Below are positions 28,901-36,089 of a stretch of 64,000 nt of DNA, piece by piece (position 1 is the stretch's first letter; each line of letters opens with the position of its first letter). The notes below the pieces were generated by a model. The model was not told where the DNA came from and did no database searches. It saw nothing but the letters and a program-made list of their open reading frames with translations. Source of the stretch: Aphanothece sp. CMT-3BRIN-NPC111 (GTDB lineage: Bacteria > Cyanobacteriota > Cyanobacteriia > Cyanobacteriales > JAHHGU01); NCBI GenBank assembly GCA_019359765.1, contig JAHHGU010000006.1, positions 1-64,000 of the forward strand, read 5' to 3'. The position numbers and the translations under genes are program-made.

Positions 28901-29827
28901 TTAGACGCTATTAAGGCTCAAGATGCGATTCCTAAATTAACAGGAGTTGCCATTATCCTGAGTTTGTTCCTTGCCGCCTATGCCTTAGCTCAAGGTCGTC
29001 AGCATCCCAACCCCAAAGCTGCCAATGGTTGGGTGTATCTAGGAGTGGCCGAGGTTGTAGGAGTGGTAATCTATGCGCGCTTAATTTGGACGGATCTGAG
29101 CGTGTTAGATCCGTGGATAGGTGCGATCGCCTGCTTGATTGCCTACGTCCTCTCAATTCTGCCCTGGAGAAATTGGGGATGGTCTGCAATTGCTTGGCAG
29201 CAGGCAAGTGGGGTAATTCCAGCGATCGCTGTTTTGGCAACCAGGGACGTTATACCCCCAGAAAATTTACTGATTGTGGCTGGTTTCTATATCTGGTTTG
29301 CGGATCGCCTCAACAATGTTCGCTCAACTTATATCAGTGTGGCATTGCTTGATTGGGCGATCGCGCGTTGGTTTTGGGATTGGGAGCTAACTGATTTGCT
29401 GTGGTATAGCACGCCCATTGGATTATCACTAATATATATTGCCCAATTCGATCCGGCACTTTCGTTGCCTGAACAGAAACAAAATCGCCACAACCTGCGC
29501 TTGCTGGGTATTAGCGCGATTTGCGAGATTGCCTTTTTATTCCACCAAGACACCGGAATCGTACCTGGAATTGTGAGTATAATTGCTATCTTCGCCGGAT
29601 TAGCTCTACGAGTGCGGGCTTTCCTTTACGTCGGCACTGCAACCTTCTTACTAACTGGTTTTTATCAGTTAGTGATTCTGATTTTGCAACGCCCGTTTTT
29701 TAAATGGGTCGTTGGTTTGCTCGTCGGTATCAATTTCATCTGGATTGCGGCTAGCTTTGAAACCCGTCGAGAGCAGGTAGCTTCCTTGGTACGACACTGG
29801 CTTGCTGAATTGCAAGAATGGGAATAA
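25928..29827 (+). CDS. Very large polytopic membrane protein, unknown function
   Basis: A 1299-residue protein. Residues 1-70 are soluble and helical (LEGLDAWLRLGLINDAQVRELILEYL), resembling the N-terminal helices of DUF2157-type membrane proteins; a low-complexity Ser/Pro linker runs to about residue 95. From there to the C-terminus there is a near-continuous series of hydrophobic segments, estimated at well over twenty, with short Arg-containing loops. No transport motif, catalytic motif or repeat unit was identified. It stands alone between photolyase and purD, behind a composite repeat. Similar long hydrophobic proteins occur in cyanobacteria without known function. Confidence 0.8.
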   Translation: MSSKFDRLIKIEVIAKASQPELLEGLDAWLRLGLINDAQVRELILEYLSCPLPSPVVATTVPAPQVAVASSSSLPQESQDFLEVAPSESSQSPNLRAPIWQPLVAELSVRWLLFLGVFMVVVSSGVLAASQWDKFPAVGQYGVLFAYTLIFWGVSFWTSLFNGLRLTAQTLQIVTLMLVPVNFWAMDSFGLWHYPVQQMAVAIASVTLTLITFLVYKNRLRASPRQLRQLEWLPILNILGLSYLHWGWKLSGFPLIVVYVGMVGTSAIAFYPSRHRTSASRLLVIYALVVLLIRAIFVVNVPVTQLGLAIGICGWIVAWLEQHPGRSGDQEDTNSELKSPLLPWEIIGGGLLGFGWLVSVEIAVPWQATAVSVLGLCFFMSRLQRFWLRVDLAIFLGIGLQTIWLIWRLVPQSTQAWAIATATQLTGSENFPWALLSVVLFPYVIFIVGITDWLYRRTKSDLADFGELLALCFGVILTALGLTNPTLRLLNLLFSTVTLAIVTQRRSPTRVVLVYLTHIMGLLTLVSAIDRLLPNLTLEIWARILLAVMVAEWAFSLGANLPLWRRSAWHMGLVLAGLSYQFMCFNASLFGFGNVVDYREWDLLWLVTPLALTVVANRTSPPRRTTSSWLSVIALVMAQVLTLTLPGTRLIGLGVATGLMLVNTRYLQHLIAAAITVGFGLSFIGVLLWDGVPGVPRLSTPGWFLVGAIALNSLWLARIWLKRRHGTLAALYAQASDGWAIALTGSELLNLSFHAILVYFRYSSPGFLYLISAGLTSAAIVYRNWGRHTILTAYSFRWGLQLTIFEVVRLSGGSTLNMSVVNIVLALVTLLIGEWWRRRRQRAHPEAGVATMPKALMRRLPLVHTVLGTVFRLGYFNSWTGLLSLGAAITGLGVARRPPEWKRLAYISLAGISLGVYELVIYQMILHAKESSLATGCTILAIVAAAIACAYNLFAFRIAPFLRLSIEEIKATAHIHWALGSSLMLVGAGITLDAIKAQDAIPKLTGVAIILSLFLAAYALAQGRQHPNPKAANGWVYLGVAEVVGVVIYARLIWTDLSVLDPWIGAIACLIAYVLSILPWRNWGWSAIAWQQASGVIPAIAVLATRDVIPPENLLIVAGFYIWFADRLNNVRSTYISVALLDWAIARWFWDWELTDLLWYSTPIGLSLIYIAQFDPALSLPEQKQNRHNLRLLGISAICEIAFLFHQDTGIVPGIVSIIAIFAGLALRVRAFLYVGTATFLLTGFYQLVILILQRPFFKWVVGLLVGINFIWIAASFETRREQVASLVRHWLAELQEWE

Positions 29828-29879
29828 TATCGTTTCCGGTGAGTTCATCAAAGTTCAATAGCTGGAGAACTAGGCTAAC

Positions 29880-31148
29880 GTGAAGGTTTTGCTTGTTGGC
29901 AATGGGGGGCGCGAACATGCCCTCGCAGGTAAACTGCTGGAATCTCAAAAAGTTCGGCAAATAATATGTGTTCCTGGCAATTCTGGCACTGCTAGCATGG
30001 AGCGTTGCCAGAATCTCCCCCTAAGAATTGATGATTTTGAGGGAATTGGGCGGTTTGCCTTAGTACACAACACCTCAATGGTGGTCGTTGGTCCTGAACT
30101 CCCCTTAGCTTTGGGCATCACAGACTACCTCAAACGCCAAAATATTAAAGTCTTTGGCCCCAATAAAGAGGGCGCACAAATTGAAGCCAGTAAGTCTTGG
30201 GCGAAATCTTTAATGCAGGAAGCTGGGATGCCCACAGCGTATGCAGAGGTTTTCACAGACGCTACAACTGCAAAAGCATACGTGGCATCTCAGAAAGCAC
30301 CAATTGTAGTCAAAGCTGATGGCTTGGCAGCTGGTAAGGGAGTGACTGTTGCCGCCACAGTTGAAGAAGCGCAAGCGGCAATTGATGACTTGTTCAATAA
30401 CAAGTGCCCCCTGGTTGTAATTGAAGAATATTTAACTGGGGAAGAGGTCTCGGTTTTGGCTTTGACGGATGGCTTGACAATTCGCCCTTTGTTACCTGCT
30501 CAGGATCATAAGCGAATTGGCGAGGGAGATACCGGGGCAAACACTGGAGGCATGGGAGCTTACGCACCCGCACCAATTGCCACACCAGCGCTGATGGAAC
30601 GCATAACCCAAGAAATTCTGGAACCGGCGATCGCTGCTTTGCAAAAGCGGGGCATCGATTATCGAGGCGTTCTCTATGCTGGTTTGATGATTACACCAGA
30701 CGGCGAACCTAAAGTTCTAGAATTTAACTGTCGCTTTGGCGATCCAGAAACCCAAGCGATCCTACCCTTGCTAGAAACGCCCCTAGAAGACCTGCTGCTT
30801 GCCTGTACCCAGCAGCGGCTTGCAGAACAACCCCCCATCTCCTGGAAGCAAGGAGTAGCCGCCTGCGTGGTTATAGCCGCCGATGGATATCCTGGAGATT
30901 ACCAAAAAGGTCAGGTAATTACTGGTATCGAAAAAGCTGAGGAACTAGGAGCCACCGTCTTTCATGCGGGTACTCAGATGAAGAACAAACAGCTGGTGAC
31001 AGATGGCGGTCGCGTTTTGGCTGTTACAGCAATTGGGGAGAATTTTGAGCAAGCGCTCACTCAAGCTTACGCAGCCGTTGATTGCATTAAGTTTGAAGGA
31101 ATGTACTATCGGCGAGATATTGGCGATCGCGTGCGGAAGCAAGTTTAA
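29880..31148 (+). CDS. purD: Phosphoribosylamine-glycine ligase
   Basis: The ATP-dependent ligase that forms glycinamide ribonucleotide, step two of purine synthesis. It has 422 residues from a GTG start at 29880, where VLLVGNGGREHALAGKL begins immediately. The ATP-grasp domain shows VVKADGLAAGKGV, EEYLTGEEVSVLALTDG, DHKRIGEGDTGANTGGMGAYAP and the metal-binding EFNCRFGDPETQ. Length and motif order are normal. It lies 52 bp after the large membrane protein gene; the association looks incidental. Confidence 0.96.
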   Translation: MKVLLVGNGGREHALAGKLLESQKVRQIICVPGNSGTASMERCQNLPLRIDDFEGIGRFALVHNTSMVVVGPELPLALGITDYLKRQNIKVFGPNKEGAQIEASKSWAKSLMQEAGMPTAYAEVFTDATTAKAYVASQKAPIVVKADGLAAGKGVTVAATVEEAQAAIDDLFNNKCPLVVIEEYLTGEEVSVLALTDGLTIRPLLPAQDHKRIGEGDTGANTGGMGAYAPAPIATPALMERITQEILEPAIAALQKRGIDYRGVLYAGLMITPDGEPKVLEFNCRFGDPETQAILPLLETPLEDLLLACTQQRLAEQPPISWKQGVAACVVIAADGYPGDYQKGQVITGIEKAEELGATVFHAGTQMKNKQLVTDGGRVLAVTAIGENFEQALTQAYAAVDCIKFEGMYYRRDIGDRVRKQV

Positions 31149-31184
31149 AGGTAATGGCTAATTGGTAATTCTCCGTTCTCTAGA

Positions 31185-31740
31185 ACTTACTCAAACCTAC
31201 TCACCGAACAGTGACAACTGTTTAGGAATAAATTTGATGTCTAGTTCCTGCTTCACAGAGTCCTTAACAGCACTTCGACTGCGCTCAGTGCCACTAAGTT
31301 GATATAACTCTCCACAGGCAACCCCCGCAGAACTTGCGGTTTTTGGATAATCAATATTTGGATGCCAGCGCTCTAAATTGATACTGACGTTTAAGTCTCT
31401 GTCGAGCCGAGTGCCACAATTCCCACAGTTAAACACTCGTGTTTTTAGTGGCATTTTTTGACGATGGTTGCAACAGCTACAAAGTTGAGAGCTAGGGTAA
31501 AACCTATCTGCTAACTCAACTGTTGAACCATACCACTGAGACTTGTATTCAAGTTGCCGCTTAAACTCATAAAATCCGCAGTCTGCGATTGCACTAGCTA
31601 GCCGATGATTTTTGAGCATCCCTGAGATGTTCAGATTCTCAATTACTATCTGGCTGTGGTTCTTAGCCAAATAAGTAGTTAGTTTATGCAGCGCATATGA
31701 GCGGATATTGGCTATGAAAAAATTGAGTAAGTTTGAGTAG
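31185..31740 (-). mobile_element. Deleted IS605/IS1341-type element
   Basis: A tnpB remnant is enclosed by imperfect inverted repeats: ACTTACTCAAACCTACTC at 31185-31202 and GAGTAAGTTTGAGTAG at 31725-31740, 14 of 16 positions matching when one is reversed. The tnpB stop codon lies inside the left repeat. A large internal deletion has joined the left end almost directly to the 3' third of tnpB. Confidence 0.6.
31197..31724 (-). pseudogene. tnpB: tnpB (RNA-guided nuclease family) 3' remnant
   Basis: The frame reads without a stop from about 31724 to the stop at 31197, about 175 codons: ANIRSYALHKLTTYLAKN, then IVIENLNISGMLKNH (RuvC-II Glu), then the zinc finger CSCCNHRQ...CGNCGT, and DRDLNVSINL (RuvC-III Asp). 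The first 200 or more residues, including the RuvC-I Asp, are missing, so the nuclease cannot be active. The conventional start within this frame is TTG 31670, but that is only where the remnant happens to permit initiation. Full-length TnpB is about 400 residues. Confidence 0.85.
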
Positions 31741-31868
31741 TTTTTTCGCGACAGTTACAAACCCTTGCTTTCTCAGTATAATTATTGTCCTCAGAAATAG
31801 TCTTTGTTTCCTAAACCCTTAGTATCGCCAAGTCCTACCTGCTTCAGCTGCTTGAGCATAACCTGGAG

Positions 31869-32096
31869 CTAGGTAAGGCTAGCAAGATCAGGTTTAAGCT
31901 CCATCGCGGCGATGAAATTGGCGATAGCTTCTTTGTAAAGACGTTCTCGAGCCTTCCTAAATCCTTGGTTGTATAAATCTTGAGCAGTCATTTAGGCAGT
32001 AAGGTTTGGTAGTTGTTGAGCATATATTACCGTTGATAATCCGCCCATGAGAGCAAATAGTGCCAGACTAATAATTGTTTGACGAGATAGAGCCAT
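31869..32096 (-). pseudogene. Decayed secreted TPR protein (copy 1)
   Basis: One minus-strand frame: ATG 32096 gives a 34-residue signal peptide (MALSRQTIISLALFALMGGL...VIYAQ), then TAA, and directly ATG 31991 opens a 40-residue TPR fragment (YNQGFRKARERLYKEAIANF, AAMELKPDLAS) ending in TAG at 31869. After that stop the same frame stays open for another 24 codons. The two parts together look like the 5' end of an exported tetratricopeptide gene interrupted by stop codons. A related leader lies at 32378. Confidence 0.6.
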
Positions 32097-32424
32097 AAGT
32101 TATACCACTCAAAATTTATCTTATTCTGATATGAGCATCCATAAAGCCTAATTTGATTACTGCTCTTCCCGAATTTCTATTTCAAAGCTTTCCACATCCC
32201 ACTAACTACTATCAAAAAACGGGCGGCGGCGATTCATCCCCATCCCTAAAAGGGAGAGGCACGTCCGTCCGCCCCCTTCGGTAAGGTTTGGTGGTTTTTG
32301 AGCATATATTACCGTTGGTAATCCGCCCATGAGAGCAAATAGTCCCAGACCAATAATTGTTTGACGAGATAGCTTCATAAATTATATCACTCACAACTAA
32401 TCTTAATTCTGATACAAGCATTTA
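31998..32424. repeat. Direct duplication of about 140 bp
   Basis: 31998-32136 and 32281-32424 are clearly homologous (by eye nearly 90 percent identical over the leader-peptide region and its upstream DNA). The intervening 144 bp are unrelated. Confidence 0.85.
32202..32378 (-). CDS. Short putative secreted peptide / leader fragment (copy 2)
   Basis: 58 codons from ATG 32378: KLSRQTIIGLGLFALMGGLP is a signal peptide nearly identical to the leader at 32096, but after NLTE the sequence diverges to a Gly/Arg-rich end (MNRRRPFF). It is therefore either a scrap of a duplicated TPR-protein gene or a tiny exported peptide. The region 32281-32424 is a direct repeat of 31998-32136. The GC-rich stretch 32219-32277 can form a hairpin (GGGCGG with CCGCCC). 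A pseudogene is the more probable reading. Confidence 0.35.
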   Translation of the reverse strand: MKLSRQTIIGLGLFALMGGLPTVIYAQKPPNLTEGGGRTCLSLLGMGMNRRRPFFDSS

Positions 32425-32521
32425 TCTCCTTTTAATAAGGTTTTTGTCGAGTATTGGTAATTTATTAAAAATTTTTATACCGTCTTTGTATAATAGTAGT
32501 AAAACATTAGTTATAGTACTT

Positions 32522-33139
32522 ATGAATATAGGAAATATACCCATAGAACAGCGTCGGGGGATTGAATATATTGACTTAAACGATACGATAATCCTGGTTA
32601 AAGCTCCTATTGAGTCAGTAGAGCCAGCCTTCAGTTCATCAAGACAAGCAGACCTCTGGCAGCGTGATGTATATAAGCGTGAAATTGAAATTATCGGTCA
32701 CAGCTTTATCATCTTTCAGTTTCGAGGACAAGCATGGACTTTAATTCAATGGCTATATGTTAAATCCCATGGGAAAACTATTACTCCAGAAGATGCTCAA
32801 ACTTTGAGTAATTTGCTATACACTCGCGCAATTTACTACAAAATCAGTGATACTGGTGGTACGTTGGAATATCAAATATATGATGACGGTACACTCATGG
32901 AGAAGCTGGTTCATGAAGAAGAAATCAGCACTGAATTTCAATCTCAACTGCGATCGCTCAAAGCCGAAGATATTCAGAGACCCTATGGTTTTGTCTATAA
33001 TTTAGTAGTAGAACAAAACACCTATATTCCTATGCGTTTTGCAAAACAATACTATGAAGTTGGTGGGCGAATCACTTTAGAATTAGAAGAGATTGAACAT
33101 GAAAACCTTGAGCGGATGGATTATATAGCCCCGAGATAA
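32522..33139 (+). CDS. Hypothetical protein
   Basis: A 205-residue soluble protein from ATG 32522. An upstream TTG at 32444 would add 26 hydrophobic residues, but ATG is followed at once by the better-ordered MNIGNIPIEQRRGIEYIDLND. No signal peptide, membrane segment or known catalytic motif was seen. The sequence alternates predicted strands and helices (HSFIIFQFRGQAWTLIQWLY, then DAQTLSNLLYTRAIYYKISD, then EYQIYDDGTL). It is AT-rich compared with neighbouring genes and lies in a stretch crowded with mobile-element debris, so acquisition by transfer is possible. No family is recognised. Confidence 0.7.
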   Translation: MNIGNIPIEQRRGIEYIDLNDTIILVKAPIESVEPAFSSSRQADLWQRDVYKREIEIIGHSFIIFQFRGQAWTLIQWLYVKSHGKTITPEDAQTLSNLLYTRAIYYKISDTGGTLEYQIYDDGTLMEKLVHEEEISTEFQSQLRSLKAEDIQRPYGFVYNLVVEQNTYIPMRFAKQYYEVGGRITLELEEIEHENLERMDYIAPR

Positions 33140-33140
33140 A

Positions 33141-33290
33141 TTATAGCAATTGCCAAGACTGTTAGGACATATATAAATTTAGTAGAGACGTTCCGATGGA
33201 ACGTCTTGACTGATTCGGACTTAGAACCTATCCCAAAAGTGGTTTTCAGATATTTTTAACCACAGATAAACACAGATGAACACAGATACC
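33141..33290. repeat. Cluster of three different short repeats
   Basis: A half copy of the inverted-repeat element (33141-33175, TTATAGCAATTGCC), then a GTAGAGACG palindrome (33182-33210), then three 10-bp units starting CACAGAT (33261-33290). The rest of the 331-bp gap before nblS shows nothing else recognisable. Confidence 0.7.
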
Positions 33291-33470
33291 AGTAAGTATT
33301 AAGCCACTGAAACGGATTTTTCGGCTCGGCTCTGAGGACGGCACTGTCTATGCAGAATGCCGTAGTGCTAATCGAGATAGGAGGATATCCCTCCCCAATC
33401 GCCTGCCCACCTTACTCAGAAAAACGTGCGAAAATAAAAGCATTATATTGAAAGCCTTGACCAATTAATC

Positions 33471-35462
33471 TTGCTGAATCTACTAAAAACAATCCGAGAA
33501 GTTATTGCCCGTTGGTGGTCGGAGTTTACACTCCAGACCCGATTAATGGCGGCTGCCACCTTAGTGGTTTCTTTAATCATGAGTGGTCTGACATTCTGGG
33601 CGGTGAATACGATTCAGCAGGATGCCCGAATGAACGACACTCGTTTTGGTCGCGACCTGGGCCTGTTGCTAGCGGCTAATGTCACGCATCATATTGCCCA
33701 AAACAACCTCACAGAGGTCGCTCGTTTTTCCAACCGCTTCTATAGCAGCACCTCCAGCGTGCGCTATATGCTTTATGCCGATGAGGCGGGAAAGATCTAT
33801 TTCGGAATTCCCTTCTCTGAATCTGAGGTGCAAAACTCGCTCACGATTCAGCGTCGGATTCAACTGCCAGAAAATGACCCGGAAAATTCCGACTTGCCGA
33901 TGGTGCGACAGCACCTGACTCCTGATGGAGAAGTTACTGATGTTTTCGTTCCCCTAAGGCATAACGGAAAATACCTGGGTGTCTTGGCGATTGGAATAAA
34001 CCCTAATGCTACAGTTGTGGCATCCTCGAATCTAACGCGAGATGTGACAATTTCCGTTTTTATTTCCATATGGGTAATGGTGATTTTGGGTGCTGTTTTT
34101 AATGCCTTGGCAATCACCAAACCAATTAAGGAACTGCTACTTGGTGTGAAAAATATTGCCGCTGGGAACTTTCAGCAGCGAATTGACTTGCCTTTCGGGG
34201 GGGAATTAGGCGAGTTAATTTCCAGCTTCAACGATATGGCGGAGCGGCTAGAACGATATGAAGAGCAAAATATTGAGGAGCTAACCGCTCAGAAAGCCAA
34301 GCTAGAGACGCTGGTTTCTACTATCGCGGATGGAGCGGTGCTAATAGACACCAATTTGCAGGTGATTTTAGTCAACCCCACAGCAAGACGCCTGTTCGGT
34401 TGGGAAGGCGCTGATGTTGTGGGAGGAAATATCCTGAATTTCTTACCACCGCAGGTACAGGCGGAGTTGATGCGACCCCTATATGAAATTGCCGCAGGTG
34501 AATGCGCTCCGCGCACGTTACGCGATCGCGAAGGCGGCGAGTTTAGGATTTCTCTTAGCCAACCGGCAGATCGCACCGTCCGCATTCTCCTGACAACTGT
34601 TTTCGATCAGTATCGGGAGAGTATCAAGGGAATTGCCATGACGGTGCAAGACATTACTCGCGAAGTGGAACTAAATGAGGCCAAGAGCCATTTCATTAGT
34701 AATGTTTCCCACGAACTGAGAACCCCTCTCTTTAACATCAAATCCTTTATTGAAACTCTGCACGAGTATGGGGAAGATCTTACTGAAGAAGAGCGTCAGG
34801 AGTTCCTGGAAACCGCCAATCGCGAAACTGACAGGCTTACCCGACTTGTTAATGATGTCCTAGATTTGTCGCGGCTTGAATCTTGCCGTATCTATCACTT
34901 TGAGGCAGTAGATATCGCTCAACCTATCGAGCAAACACTACGCACTTACCAGCTGAATGCTCGCGACAAGGGAATTGAACTAATCCAGGAGATTGAGCCT
35001 GATTTGCCCCCAGTTTTGGGTCACTACGATTTGTTGCTTCAGGTGTTTGCTAATCTGGTCGGCAATAGCCTGAAGTTTACTGAGACTGGTGGACAGGTAG
35101 CTATTCGCACCTATCTGCTGGAACGGCTAGCAGAGGCTCGTCAGACGTCTGTTGTCAGGGTGGAAATCTCTGATACGGGTATTGGTATAGATCCAGAAGA
35201 CCAAGAGGCTATCTTTGATCGATTTTTCCGCGTGGAAAACCGGGTTCATACTCTGGAAGGGACTGGTTTGGGTCTTTCGATTGTCAGAAATATTATTGAA
35301 AGGCATCACAGTAGCGTCCACTTGGTCAGTGAAGTTGGTGTGGGTACGACTTTCTGGTTCGATCTAGCTGTATTTCAAGAACAAACTAGACAGACTGAGG
35401 AAGTGCCCTTGCTGGAAGCCTTATCGACGGAGCCAATTAGTTCAGTGACTGCTAGCGTTTAA
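33471..35462 (+). CDS. nblS: Membrane sensor histidine kinase NblS (Hik33/DspA type)
   Basis: A 663-residue kinase from a TTG start at 33471. Two membrane segments (about 25-47 and 193-215) flank a periplasmic sensor domain. HAMP follows (about 215-267), then PAS (about 275-395), HisKA with the phospho-acceptor His414 in FISNVSHELRTPL, and an ATPase domain (LVGNSLKFTE, DTGIGIDPEDQEAIFDRFFR, GTGLGLSIV). This domain order and sequence are those of cyanobacterial NblS/Hik33, which senses high light, cold, osmotic and nutrient stress and acts through RpaB in studied species. The regulator gene is not in this window. No recognised HLR1 box precedes it. Confidence 0.92.
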   Translation: MLNLLKTIREVIARWWSEFTLQTRLMAAATLVVSLIMSGLTFWAVNTIQQDARMNDTRFGRDLGLLLAANVTHHIAQNNLTEVARFSNRFYSSTSSVRYMLYADEAGKIYFGIPFSESEVQNSLTIQRRIQLPENDPENSDLPMVRQHLTPDGEVTDVFVPLRHNGKYLGVLAIGINPNATVVASSNLTRDVTISVFISIWVMVILGAVFNALAITKPIKELLLGVKNIAAGNFQQRIDLPFGGELGELISSFNDMAERLERYEEQNIEELTAQKAKLETLVSTIADGAVLIDTNLQVILVNPTARRLFGWEGADVVGGNILNFLPPQVQAELMRPLYEIAAGECAPRTLRDREGGEFRISLSQPADRTVRILLTTVFDQYRESIKGIAMTVQDITREVELNEAKSHFISNVSHELRTPLFNIKSFIETLHEYGEDLTEEERQEFLETANRETDRLTRLVNDVLDLSRLESCRIYHFEAVDIAQPIEQTLRTYQLNARDKGIELIQEIEPDLPPVLGHYDLLLQVFANLVGNSLKFTETGGQVAIRTYLLERLAEARQTSVVRVEISDTGIGIDPEDQEAIFDRFFRVENRVHTLEGTGLGLSIVRNIIERHHSSVHLVSEVGVGTTFWFDLAVFQEQTRQTEEVPLLEALSTEPISSVTASV

Positions 35463-35466
35463 CAGC

Positions 35467-35838
35467 TCATTTTGGCATGGCAATTAAAGCTAAAAGAAAA
35501 CTCACAACTGCCAGACCCAGCAGCATTAGCCTAGCTTGGTTGCGTTGGCACCAAAAACTGACTATCTGCCCCCAACCGCTGGCGTGATAATGCTGGTTGA
35601 GCTGCAAATTTTGCTGAAACTTATTCTGGTAAAGCGTACATTCCCTTGCATAAGGACGCTGCGGAAAGGTACAGGTATCGTCTTCATGGTATGTACAGCT
35701 GTCGCACAGGAAAGTTTCCCCATTCGCACGGTGTAAGGTAATGCCAGGATGACCATAGGCTTTCAGAATGGTTCGGCAATAGGGACAGGCGATCGCTTGA
35801 GCGCCGATAGGTTGATGGCAGTAGGGACAATTTGGCAT
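35467..35838 (-). CDS. Zinc-ribbon membrane-anchored protein
   Basis: A 123-residue protein with two rubredoxin-like knuckles at the N-terminus (CPYCHQ, CPYCRT), a second pair further on (CDSC and later C), and a single C-terminal membrane segment (LMLLGLAVVSFLLALIAM). The N-terminal part is expected to bind zinc in the cytoplasm, with the tail in the membrane. It is convergent with nblS, the two stop codons being 4 bp apart. The function is unknown; similar proteins are annotated only as zinc-ribbon proteins in cyanobacteria. Confidence 0.8.
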   Translation of the reverse strand: MPNCPYCHQPIGAQAIACPYCRTILKAYGHPGITLHRANGETFLCDSCTYHEDDTCTFPQRPYARECTLYQNKFQQNLQLNQHYHASGWGQIVSFWCQRNQARLMLLGLAVVSFLLALIAMPK

Positions 35839-36089
35839 TGATAGCGTGGTAATTCAGCAGTTCAAAAGCAGGAAGCGATCGCTGCCCCAGCATCTTCTTT
35901 GTCTTAATTACAGCTCCTCACGCTGTGATCTTAGCTGGGGCTGGGAACTGTTCGTTAATTTCTACCTAACAGATAAATCTGGGGGCGCAGGACTTAGATG
36001 GTTCGCTTTAATGTTTTCTCCATGACTCAAGTTAAAGGCTCATATTCCTGAAGGAATTAATTACGAATTACGAATTACGAATTATTTGG

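Noticed and set aside
36054..36084. ACGAATT tandem heptamers after the debranching enzyme gene
   Set aside because: Ordinary short array of the kind common in this genome; no gene or element attached.
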